From: Parasphingorhabdus sp. SCSIO 66989
GTDB lineage: Bacteria > Pseudomonadota > Alphaproteobacteria > Sphingomonadales > Sphingomonadaceae
NCBI RefSeq assembly: GCF_032852305.1
Contig: NZ_CP136594.1
Coordinates: forward strand, 591,001-655,000
Length of the DNA: 64,000 nucleotides
Direction: 5' to 3'
The notes under the pieces were generated by a model. The model did no database searches, had not been told where the DNA came from, and saw nothing but the letters and a program-made list of their open reading frames with translations. The position numbers were made by a program, and so were the translations under genes. Below, in pieces: positions 53,888 to 62,178 of the stretch; the first letter of the stretch is position 1, and each line of letters starts with the position of its first letter.

Positions 53888-54302
53888 CCGCGGAGAGAGT
53901 ATCACGCAGCGGGCGATGGAATTGATCGGTGCACCGTTTCGCTTTCAGGGGCGTGATCCCGAGACCGGTCTCGATTGTGTCGGGGTAGCGCGCCACGCGC
54001 TGCGCGATTTGACCAATATCCCGTTACCGGACTTTCGCTATAGTTTGCGCGGACCAGGCCGGTCGACGTGTCGCGCTTGGGCGGAAAAGGCAGGGCTGAC
54101 TGCACTCGCCTCGGATAGTATTGTTCTTCCGGGCGATATTCTCTGTGTCGCGCCCGGCCCTGGCCAGCACCATCTGATGGTCGCCGTCGACCAGGGCTTT
54201 GTCCATGCGCATTACAGTATTGGCAAAGTGGTGCTTTGGCCGGACCATCAGGACTGGCCGCTGGTCGCACATTGGCGGCTGGACCCGATTCATATCCATT
54301 AG
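53880..54302 (+). CDS. GTA cell wall peptidase (gp14, NlpC/P60)
   Basis: A 140-residue cysteine peptidase. The nucleophile is in ETGLDCVGVARHAL near residue 32 and the catalytic His in GPGQHHLMVAV near residue 100. It would cut peptidoglycan during DNA entry from the tail tip. The gene overlaps the hub gene by eight bases and is followed by the host-specificity gene after nine bases, with AGGAG as RBS. Confidence 0.93.
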   Translation: MDSRGESITQRAMELIGAPFRFQGRDPETGLDCVGVARHALRDLTNIPLPDFRYSLRGPGRSTCRAWAEKAGLTALASDSIVLPGDILCVAPGPGQHHLMVAVDQGFVHAHYSIGKVVLWPDHQDWPLVAHWRLDPIHIH

Positions 54303-54311
54303 GAGACGGTT

Positions 54312-56579
54312 ATGGCGACACTGGTTTTGTCCGCAGTCGGGCAGCTTGTTGGCGGCCCTGTCGGCAGTGCGGTCGGGGCGCTGCTGGGCAACCGCGTCGA
54401 TAACATGCTCTTTGGCGGATCACAGAAAGGCCCGCGCCTCGCCGACCTGTCAGTACAGACCTCGCAATATGGCGCGATCGTTCCGCGCATCTATGGTCAG
54501 ATGCGGGTTGCCGGTACGGTGATCTGGGCAACCGATCTGGTCGAACATCGTGAGCGCACGGGTGGCGGCAAGGGCCGCCCTTCACAGACGCATTATACCT
54601 ATAGCGTGTCCTTCGCTGTCGCGCTGTCATCGCGGCCCATAGCGTCGATTGGCCGGATCTGGGCCGATGGCAATCTCTTGCGCGGGGTTAATGGTGATTT
54701 CAAAACCGAGACCGGCTTTCGTCTGCACAATGGCTTTGCCGATCAGCCGGTCGATCCGCTGATAGCCGGGACGGAGGGTGCCCATTCCTCTCCCGCCTAT
54801 CGCGACTATGCCTATTGCGTATTCGAGGATTTTGATCTGACCGAATATGGCAATCGCATCCCGTCGCTGACCTTTGAAGTGATCGCAGGGGATGAGAAAT
54901 TCTCGCCTGTAATGCCTATAAGCGATTTTCCCGACGCAGACCCCGATATGCCGGAACAGCCTGCAACGATAACCGGCTATGCGATACAGGCCGATAGCTG
55001 GCGCGGGGCGATTGAGGAATTGATGGCCGCTTTCCCGATGCATGCCGATTGGCGTGCCTCGGGGCTCTACTTGCTGGCTGCAAATACGGCATATGATGCT
55101 GCAGATAGCAGTTCACTTCCCATGCTTCGGTCAGAAGACCAACTCCTCGATAGTGAAACAGCAGATGCGGCAGCAGAGCAACGCGACAAGCCAAAGCAAC
55201 AGGCAGAGACCCTGATTCTGCGTTACTATGAACCGGAACGCGACTTTCAGGCCGGATTGCGACGTTCAGTATCGGGGCTTGTTGACAGCAGCCAAAGAGG
55301 CAGAACCGAGCAGCTTGATCTGCCAGCAGCTCTGACAGTCGACGACGCAGAGACCGTCGTTCAGCAGCTCCAAATGGAACGCCAAGCGAACCAGTCCGAG
55401 CGCACAGTTTTCCTCGCCACAATCGATCCCGATTTACGGCCCGGCCAATTGGTGCGGCTGGAGGATAGCAACGCCTCTTGGCGGATACGGCATTGGGCGC
55501 TTGAGAATATAGCGCAAAATGAATCGCGGAGTATTGGTTGTCGGGTTGATCTGGTGCGTTTTTATTCCGGCGCAGCTTTACCGTCCTACGCTGGTTATAG
55601 CGCAGGGCGCAGTGTGCAACCAGCTGACTATCCGGCTGGCCCCATCGACTGGACCTTACTCGACCTTCCTTGTTTGCCGAATGAAATTGCATATCAGCCC
55701 AGGCTTTTCGTAGCTGCATGGTCGGCAAACGGCGAACCGGCAGGCTGGCGCCATGCGGATATTTTCCGCGCAACCGCAGATGGAGGCCTGTTGCTATCTT
55801 TGGGACGGGTACGCAATGCAGCCATTACTGGCAAAACCCTGACTGTGGTGCCTGCTTCGAAAGGTCTGTTTCTTAACCGACAATTGGCGCTGGAAGTTGA
55901 TTTTGGCGAAACCGATCCGCAATTGGAGTCACTTGATAGTGATGGGCTAAACGCTGGCCGCAATGTCGCGATGCTGGGTGAGGAAATCATACAATTCGGT
56001 ATGGCCGAATGGGTCGGCGACGGTCGCTACCGATTGTCAGAGATCTATCGTGCCCTGGGCGATGGGCGTGGCGGCGAAACCAGTCATCCAGTCGATACGC
56101 GCCTTTTTCTCCTCGATTCTGCGATCCTGCCAATCGATAGTCAGGGGTTCGCCGCCGATGCTGAACAGCATTATGCGGCCACCAGTCCTTACGCCCCCGA
56201 GCCCATTTTGCGCACCGCGTCGCCCGGTGCGCGTGCCCTGATGCCGCTTGCACCGGTGCATTTGCGGCACAGCGCGGATGACGAGGGCAATATCGCCTTG
56301 CAGTGGACGCGCCGCGACAGACATCGCCCTGGCTGGCGAGATGGCGCGGAAGGACCGATGGCCGAGCTGGATGAGCGATATCAGGTCAGCATAGAACTGC
56401 TCGGGACCGATGATGACCGCATCACTTTAGGGGTGTTTGAAACTGATAGACCTGATTTCACTATCACCGCAGATATGCTCAATGGCTGGAATCTCGGACC
56501 TTCTCAAGCTCTGGGCGCATCGATTCGGCAGATTGGTGACTATGGAGTCTCAGATGCAGCCAGCATATCGCTGCTTTAG
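54312..56579 (+). CDS. GTA host-specificity/tail fiber protein (gp15) without the TIM domain
   Basis: A 755-residue protein. The start is the gp15 type (VLSAVGQLVGGPVGSAVGAL, then YGQMRVAGTVIWATDLVEHR and the GGGKGRPSQTHYTYSVSFAVAL region). From about residue 215 the phage-tail_3-like part begins (ADSWRGAIEELMAAFPMHADWR). The Rhodobacter protein is about 1300 residues because a TIM barrel lies between these two parts; here the barrel is absent. From about 55080 on the codon choice changes to more GCA, CAA and AGT and lower GC than the first third, suggesting a recombination border. Confidence 0.87.
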   Translation: MATLVLSAVGQLVGGPVGSAVGALLGNRVDNMLFGGSQKGPRLADLSVQTSQYGAIVPRIYGQMRVAGTVIWATDLVEHRERTGGGKGRPSQTHYTYSVSFAVALSSRPIASIGRIWADGNLLRGVNGDFKTETGFRLHNGFADQPVDPLIAGTEGAHSSPAYRDYAYCVFEDFDLTEYGNRIPSLTFEVIAGDEKFSPVMPISDFPDADPDMPEQPATITGYAIQADSWRGAIEELMAAFPMHADWRASGLYLLAANTAYDAADSSSLPMLRSEDQLLDSETADAAAEQRDKPKQQAETLILRYYEPERDFQAGLRRSVSGLVDSSQRGRTEQLDLPAALTVDDAETVVQQLQMERQANQSERTVFLATIDPDLRPGQLVRLEDSNASWRIRHWALENIAQNESRSIGCRVDLVRFYSGAALPSYAGYSAGRSVQPADYPAGPIDWTLLDLPCLPNEIAYQPRLFVAAWSANGEPAGWRHADIFRATADGGLLLSLGRVRNAAITGKTLTVVPASKGLFLNRQLALEVDFGETDPQLESLDSDGLNAGRNVAMLGEEIIQFGMAEWVGDGRYRLSEIYRALGDGRGGETSHPVDTRLFLLDSAILPIDSQGFAADAEQHYAATSPYAPEPILRTASPGARALMPLAPVHLRHSADDEGNIALQWTRRDRHRPGWRDGAEGPMAELDERYQVSIELLGTDDDRITLGVFETDRPDFTITADMLNGWNLGPSQALGASIRQIGDYGVSDAASISLL

Positions 56580-56654
56580 AGCGGATATCTGGGCATGTCT
56601 TTGCAACTCTGGCTTGATTTCATGACTTTCCGGCAAAAATGAAAGGACGACCCT

Positions 56655-57119
56655 ATGGCGCAAATCACTGCAAATGATCCAGAGGCCAATACCGCCAGAT
56701 ATGGGCTGCCTCTGCTATATCCTGGTCAGGCACACAAGGAAGTCCATCATAATGAAGCACTCGCCCAGCTTGACCTGCTGGTGAATATGGTGGTCGAGGG
56801 GATAGCCGAAACACCCGATGGGTTAACCCCTGAGCCCGGCCAATGCTGGCTGATATCCGGGACAGCTTCCGGGATATGGGAGGAGTGGCGTGGTTCTATT
56901 GCGGGCTTTATTGCCGGGGAATGGGTCTATCTTGCCCCTCAGGACGGGCAGATCGTGCAGGTTAGAGCAACTGCCGCCCGCATGGTGTTCCGCTCCGGCT
57001 TTTGGAGAATGACGCCGACCATGGCTGAACCCTCCGGTGGAGAGGTCATAGATCAGGAAGCGCGCAGCGCGATTCTTGCCTTGCGCAATGCGCTTGAGCA
57101 ATTCGGCTTGATGGTTTGA
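56655..57119 (+). CDS. DUF2793 family tail-associated protein
   Basis: A 154-residue protein of the DUF2793 type: ARYGLPLLYPGQAHKEVHHN, EALAQLDLLV, GQCWLISGTASGIWEEWRGS and the end ALRNALEQFGLMV. Such domains are found in phage tails and GTA spikes and often carry receptor-binding parts. It follows gp15 by 75 bases and closes the cluster. The next 202 bases (57120-57321) hold no recognised gene. Confidence 0.82.
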   Translation: MAQITANDPEANTARYGLPLLYPGQAHKEVHHNEALAQLDLLVNMVVEGIAETPDGLTPEPGQCWLISGTASGIWEEWRGSIAGFIAGEWVYLAPQDGQIVQVRATAARMVFRSGFWRMTPTMAEPSGGEVIDQEARSAILALRNALEQFGLMV

Positions 57120-57321
57120 CAAGAATGAAGCGATGAAAAGCAACGGTAAAAGAGGGAGAGTAACACGAGTTTACAGCGGTCGGGTTTATCAGTTTTCCAA
57201 TGCAAAACATGGAAATGGCGACATTTTTGCAACACTTCATTAAATTGCTGGCTTGCACGCATCTTACCATGGCGTTAGAGAGTATTTCGAGTTTTGCTTT
57301 GAATCCGAAAGGGGATATTAC

Positions 57322-58446
57322 ATGCGGAAGTTGGTCATTGGACTGGCGCTAGCATCTACCGCCCTGTCCGCACCTGCCTATGCACGTGACGGCCAGTGGT
57401 ATGTTGGCGTCGATGGTGGTGTCACCATCATTGAAGATATCGGCTTTGATATTGCAGGCGTCAATGATGCGGTCATCGTTGATAGTGATACAGGCTATGA
57501 TTTTGGCGGCTATGTTGGCTATGATTTTGGGCCTTTCCGTCTTGAAGGCGAGGTAAGCTACAGGGAAGCGGATCCCGACGTTATTAATGCTTCCAGAGGT
57601 TTCCCCGTCGGTTCTCCTGCAGGGTTTTCCAACGGCACGCTTGATGCCGTTGCCGGTGATACCAATGTGCTTGCTTTCATGCTGAATGGTTTGCTGGACT
57701 TCGGTGAAGATGATGGTTTGCAGGGATTTGTAGGTGGAGGTGTTGGTGTTGCACGCACTGATACTCATTACTCCGCAGTAACGAGAACGGGTGGCCCGGG
57801 TCTTGACGATTCCGACACCGGATTTGCGTGGCAGGTCTTGGCAGGCGTTCGCGCACCCATCTCAGACAATTTCGATGTGGGCCTGAAGTATCGGTTCTTT
57901 AATACTGATGCCCTTTCGGTCGTTGATCGTACTGGTCGTGATTTGGATGGACGTGTTCGCACGCACAGTTTGCTGGGCAGCCTTATCTACAACTTCGGCG
58001 GTGAAGAGGCGCCTCCGCCACCGCCGCCGCCAGTGCCGGTAGCGCCTCCGCCACCGCCACCGCCGCCGCCGCCGCCGCCGCCAGTTGCAGCGCCGTGCGC
58101 CAAGGGGCCCTACATTGTGTTCTTCGACTTTGACCAGTCGAACATCACACCTGAAGCGGCAACCATTCTTGACAACGCTGTGGCTGCTTATGGCAATTGT
58201 AACAGCATTCCGATCATGCTGGCTGGCCACGCTGACCGCTCCGGTTCACAGAGCTACAATGTTGGCCTGTCTCAGCGTCGTAACGAGTCGGTTCGTGCGT
58301 ATCTCACCTCACGCGGAATTCCGTCGGGTGCGATCTCCAGCGAGGCATTTGGTGAATCCATGCCGCGCGTACAGACCGCTGACGGCGTTCGCGAATTGCA
58401 GAACCGTCGTGTGGAAATTACTTATGGTCCGGGTTCGGGCATGTAA
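57322..58446 (+). CDS. OmpA-family outer membrane protein with Pro-rich linker
   Basis: A 374-residue protein. A signal peptide (MRKLVIGLALASTALSAPAYA, cleaved about residue 21) is followed by an eight-strand beta-barrel domain (about 22-235: DFGGYVGYDFGPFRLEGEVS, LKYRFFNTDAL). A linker with long proline runs (about 234-262) leads to the OmpA C-terminal domain (IVFFDFDQSNITPEA, LAGHADRSGSQSYNVGLSQR) that binds peptidoglycan. It anchors the outer membrane to the wall. AAAGGGG lies before the ATG; the upstream open frame is not a signal peptide. A terminator follows. Confidence 0.93.
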   Translation: MRKLVIGLALASTALSAPAYARDGQWYVGVDGGVTIIEDIGFDIAGVNDAVIVDSDTGYDFGGYVGYDFGPFRLEGEVSYREADPDVINASRGFPVGSPAGFSNGTLDAVAGDTNVLAFMLNGLLDFGEDDGLQGFVGGGVGVARTDTHYSAVTRTGGPGLDDSDTGFAWQVLAGVRAPISDNFDVGLKYRFFNTDALSVVDRTGRDLDGRVRTHSLLGSLIYNFGGEEAPPPPPPPVPVAPPPPPPPPPPPPPVAAPCAKGPYIVFFDFDQSNITPEAATILDNAVAAYGNCNSIPIMLAGHADRSGSQSYNVGLSQRRNESVRAYLTSRGIPSGAISSEAFGESMPRVQTADGVRELQNRRVEITYGPGSGM

Positions 58447-58471
58447 GTTTAGCCACATGGTTAGAAAAGAG

Positions 58472-58500
58472 GGGCTGGTCTTCGGACCGGCCCTTTTTTT
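58472..58500 (+). terminator. Rho-independent terminator after the ompA-like gene
   Basis: GGGCTGGTC-TTCG-GACCGGCCC with one G-U pair, UUCG tetraloop, followed by seven T. It lies 26 bases after the stop codon. Confidence 0.92.
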
Positions 58501-58583
58501 GCCCACGCTGCGCGGATATCGGGCTTTCTATTTGTCTAGTTGATGGTTAAAGCGCTCTTCAATTTACGAAGTTGGGGATTATC

Positions 58584-59885
58584 ATGAAGATTGCGATGAT
58601 CGGTTCGGGATATGTTGGACTGGTTTCCGGTGCCTGTTTTTCCGATTTTGGCCATAATGTCGTTTGTGTCGACAAGGATGAGACCAAGATTGCCGGCCTG
58701 CTTGCGGGCAAGATGCCAATTTACGAGCCTGGCTTGGATGCGTTGGTGGAACGCAATGCTTCAGAAGAGCGATTGAGCTTTTCAACCGACCTTCCGGCTT
58801 CGGTTGCAGATGCAGATGCAGTCTTTATTGCCGTCGGCACACCATCGCGGCGCGGCGACGGTCATGCGGATCTCAGCTTTGTCTATGCCGCGGCGCGTGA
58901 GATCGCCGAAAGCGTGACCAAACCGATGGTTATTGTGAACAAGTCGACCGTACCGGTTGGTACCGGCGATGAGGTCGAAAGGATTTTGGCTGAAGCCAAT
59001 CCCAATGTGCAAAATTGGGTGGTGTCTAACCCCGAATTTCTGCGTGAAGGGGCGGCTATTGACGACTTCAAGCGGCCCGACCGTATCGTCATCGGTGCCG
59101 AAGAGGAAGAAGCCAAACGCATTATGCGCGAAGTTTATCGCCCGCTCTTCCTCAATGAAGCGCCGATATTGTTCACCGGTCGCCGAACCGCTGAACTGAT
59201 CAAATATGCTGCCAATGCATTTCTCGCGACAAAGATTACCTTCATTAACGAGATCGCCGATCTGTGCGAGAAGGTTGGTGCCGACGTGCAGGAGGTGTCG
59301 CGTGGCATCGGTCTTGATAATCGCATCGGGCCGAAATTCCTCCATGCCGGCCCCGGCTATGGTGGCTCCTGCTTCCCGAAAGATACGCTGGCGCTGTTGA
59401 AGACCAGCGAGGATAATGACAGCCCGATGCGCATTGTCGAGTCGGTGGTGAAGGTCAATGACAACCGCAAGCGCGCAATGGGCCGCAAGGTGATTGATGC
59501 GCTGGGCGGTGAGGCGCGCGGGCGCAAGGTTGCGCTGCTGGGCCTGACCTTCAAACCCAATACCGATGATATGCGCGATGCGCCATCGCTGGCGATTGTT
59601 CAGGCGCTTCTAGATGCGGGTGCCAACATCACTGCTTTTGATCCTGAGGGCATGGACATCGCCGCCGAATTGATGCCCGAGGTCACCATGGCCGGGTCCA
59701 GCTATGAGGCTGTGACCGATGCCGATGCTGTGGTCATTGTTACCGAATGGGATGCTTTCCGCGCGCTTGATCTCAAGCATATCGCACAGATTGCAGCGCA
59801 GCCGCTGCTGGTCGATCTGCGCAATATCTATAATCCTGAAGAGGCGCGCGCAGCAGGCCTCACCTATCACAGCGTAGGACGGTAA
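58584..59885 (+). CDS. UDP-glucose 6-dehydrogenase
   Basis: A 433-residue UDP-glucose/GDP-mannose dehydrogenase. N-terminal Rossmann MKIAMIGSGYVGLVSGACFS, VFIAVGTPSRRGDGHADLS, VNKSTVPVGTGDEV, NPEFLREGAAIDDFKRPDRI and the catalytic Cys263 in GPGYGGSCFPKDTLAL are all present. It makes UDP-glucuronate for exopolysaccharide or lipid glucuronosylation. The ATG at 58584 with GGGGA upstream is preferred. The ugd/tuaD/rkpK-type names would fit. The neighbours (LMW tyrosine phosphatase, flippase) support a polysaccharide role. Confidence 0.94.
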   Translation: MKIAMIGSGYVGLVSGACFSDFGHNVVCVDKDETKIAGLLAGKMPIYEPGLDALVERNASEERLSFSTDLPASVADADAVFIAVGTPSRRGDGHADLSFVYAAAREIAESVTKPMVIVNKSTVPVGTGDEVERILAEANPNVQNWVVSNPEFLREGAAIDDFKRPDRIVIGAEEEEAKRIMREVYRPLFLNEAPILFTGRRTAELIKYAANAFLATKITFINEIADLCEKVGADVQEVSRGIGLDNRIGPKFLHAGPGYGGSCFPKDTLALLKTSEDNDSPMRIVESVVKVNDNRKRAMGRKVIDALGGEARGRKVALLGLTFKPNTDDMRDAPSLAIVQALLDAGANITAFDPEGMDIAAELMPEVTMAGSSYEAVTDADAVVIVTEWDAFRALDLKHIAQIAAQPLLVDLRNIYNPEEARAAGLTYHSVGR

Positions 59886-59914
59886 TCTCCGTTTATCGCA
59901 ATACCGCTTGCACC

Positions 59915-61537
59915 TTACTGCGCCGGTTCTCCTGCAGCGATAGCGCGTTGCATTACGCTTTCTTCAGCTTGGGCCAGTTGCCGCACGGCGATGATCAGCA
60001 GAACCAGGCCAATCGGGGCTACTGCCAGCAGTGACAACACCCCGGTCGTCAGGCTGCCGCTCATGTCTGAGACCTTGCCGACCATATAGGGGCCTAGCGA
60101 CAGGCCTACCAAGGTGGTGGCGAGGAAGAAGGTCGCCGTCGCCACACCACGCATTCTGGGTAGCACCAGATCCTGCGTTGTGGCAGCCGCCGCGCCCAGA
60201 GCCGAGCTGGCAAACAGGCTCATCAGGAAGTTCAGGATATAGAACAGGATGATGTTGGTGGTCGTGAAGGCAATGATCAACGGTATCACGGGTGCCACCA
60301 CCCCGAAAATCACCACCCAGAGCCTGCCAGTGCAATAGGTCTGTTTCAGGGCATCAGCTACACGACCACCAATGGTGATACCGAGAAAACCGCCCAAGGC
60401 ACCGGGGCCACCGATCCAGAGTCCGGCTTGTGCCTGCGAAATGCCAAGCTCGCGAATGGCGTAAATCGGCGCATTGAGCGTGACCGCATAGGAAGAAAAC
60501 GCGACCGCGCCATAGCCCAATATGGTGCAAATAAAGGCCGGACTGCCCCAGATCAGGGCAAAGGTTGGGCGGTCTTTTTGCCTCAGCTGTAAAGCCCAGG
60601 ACCAGATCGCATAATAGCCGATACCCAGTGCCAGCCATTGCTCCCAATCGCCAAGCGCCAGAAACAGGAACAAGGCGATCAGCGCGATTCCCACCAGCCC
60701 GATCAGATTGAGGCGCAAGCCATCAGCGCCCTGACGCGCTGCACCGAGCAGAGTGAACGGCGGAATCACCGCCAGCATTTCGGCAAAGAATCCGGCAAAT
60801 GGCCGCTCAACAGGTGGACTGAGGATGCCGTCTGACTGGCCACGCAGCGGCTCGCGCAAGGTGACCAGCCACAGTGCGAGCAACAGGCCCGGCAGGCCGA
60901 CAATCACAAAGGCCGCCTGCCAGCCCACCAACCCCAGTGGGGGGTCGACCGGGAAGGCGCTGTTCCATTCAGAGGATATCTTGCCGCCCACAAATAGCGA
61001 AAAGCCCCCGCCCAAATAGATGCCGGAAGAGTATATCGCGAGCGCGGTGGCGCGCAGTCTTTTGGGGAAATAGTCGGAGATGATCGAATAGGCCGAAGGG
61101 CTGGCGGTTGCCTCGCCGACACCGACGCCGATTCGGGCTACGCTCAAGGTCGCGAAGTTGCGGGCAAAGCCGCTGAGGGCAGTAAAGGCCGACCAGATTG
61201 TGAGGCCAATCGTCATCAACCGCACCCGGTGCCAGCTATCGGCGAGCTTGCCGAGCGGAATACCGAACAGCGCATAAAACACACCAAAGGCGGTGCCATA
61301 GAGAAAGCCGATTTGGCTGTCGTCCAGCCCCATATCCTTTTTGATATCTTCGGCCAGAATCGCGATAATGTTGCGGTCGATGAAATTCAGCACATAGAGC
61401 AGAACCAATACGCCGAGCACATACCAGCTATAGGCGCTTGCCTTTTGCGTGTCTGGATCAATAGCGTTGTCTGGATTGTCTGATGCGGCTTGTGCAGATG
61501 TGTCCGTCGTCTCGGCGTGATTATTGCCCGATACCAT
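59915..61537 (-). CDS. MFS transporter (spinster-like)
   Basis: A 540-residue major facilitator with about 12 hydrophobic segments. The family pattern is seen: NFIDRNIIAILAEDIKKDMG, SDSQIGFLYGTAFGVFYALFGIPLGKLAD (split), RIGVGVGEATASPSAYSIIS and DYFPKRLRATALAIYSSG. This branch is the bacterial 'spinster' group, whose substrates are mostly unknown (organic acids, aromatic compounds, lipids). An acidic N-terminal 30 residues precede the first segment. Confidence 0.85.
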   Translation of the reverse strand: MVSGNNHAETTDTSAQAASDNPDNAIDPDTQKASAYSWYVLGVLVLLYVLNFIDRNIIAILAEDIKKDMGLDDSQIGFLYGTAFGVFYALFGIPLGKLADSWHRVRLMTIGLTIWSAFTALSGFARNFATLSVARIGVGVGEATASPSAYSIISDYFPKRLRATALAIYSSGIYLGGGFSLFVGGKISSEWNSAFPVDPPLGLVGWQAAFVIVGLPGLLLALWLVTLREPLRGQSDGILSPPVERPFAGFFAEMLAVIPPFTLLGAARQGADGLRLNLIGLVGIALIALFLFLALGDWEQWLALGIGYYAIWSWALQLRQKDRPTFALIWGSPAFICTILGYGAVAFSSYAVTLNAPIYAIRELGISQAQAGLWIGGPGALGGFLGITIGGRVADALKQTYCTGRLWVVIFGVVAPVIPLIIAFTTTNIILFYILNFLMSLFASSALGAAAATTQDLVLPRMRGVATATFFLATTLVGLSLGPYMVGKVSDMSGSLTTGVLSLLAVAPIGLVLLIIAVRQLAQAEESVMQRAIAAGEPAQ

Positions 61538-61666
61538 TCATGGTTCCTCTCCCAAGCACCACGGCCCGGTATTCTTATAGTTATTGTGCATGGCTAGCAC
61601 GCCATGGAATATCCGCAAGTTGAAAACCGGTTCACCTTTGGCGCGATGCGTCATAAGTTGCTGTGC

Positions 61667-62170
61667 ATGAGTACATTTGACCCCGATAGCGAAAAGGCCA
61701 CTATCTTGTTTGTCTGTCTCGGCAATATCTGCCGCTCGCCCTTGGCCGAGGCGGCAATGCGGGTGCATGCGCATCGGCATGGTTTTGCGATAGAGATCGA
61801 TTCGGCCGGCACGGGCGCTTGGCATATCGGCAATTCCCCCGACCCTGGCTCGATCAAAGCCGCCACGAAAGCAGGGATAGACATTCGCCATCAGCGCGCC
61901 AGGCAGGTCAGGCGCGCCGACTTTGACGATTTCCGCCATATCGTTGCGATGGACCGCTCAAATCTCACCAATCTAGAAGCCATGCGCCCGGATGGCAGTA
62001 AGGCGGATTTGCGGTTGCTGCTCGATTATCTCCCTGGCGATCCACGTCGGGATGTTCCCGATCCCTATGGTGGTGGCAGCGATGATTTTGCCGAGGTCTG
62101 GGGCTTGGTGAATCGGGCAACGGCGAATCTGCTAAAAGCGCTGATGCAGGGCGAATCATCCCCCGCCTGA
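61667..62170 (+). CDS. Low-molecular-weight protein-tyrosine phosphatase
   Basis: A 167-residue LMW-PTP. The P-loop is FVCLGNICRSPLAE (CX5R at about residues 17-24), with a general acid in VPDPYGG near residue 130. In bacteria such phosphatases pair with BY-kinases to control polysaccharide export; no kinase is in the window, but a Wzx-like flippase gene is adjacent (nine bases, convergent) and UDP-glucose dehydrogenase nearby. The start at 61667 is preferred because the family begins shortly before the P-loop; the open frame continues upstream to 61604. Confidence 0.9.
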   Translation: MSTFDPDSEKATILFVCLGNICRSPLAEAAMRVHAHRHGFAIEIDSAGTGAWHIGNSPDPGSIKAATKAGIDIRHQRARQVRRADFDDFRHIVAMDRSNLTNLEAMRPDGSKADLRLLLDYLPGDPRRDVPDPYGGGSDDFAEVWGLVNRATANLLKALMQGESSPA

Positions 62171-62178
62171 CCCCTGCC

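Noticed and set aside
41164..57119. Active prophage
   Set aside because: No integrase, repressor, replication, holin or endolysin gene and no attachment repeats at the borders; flanks are ordinary chromosomal genes.
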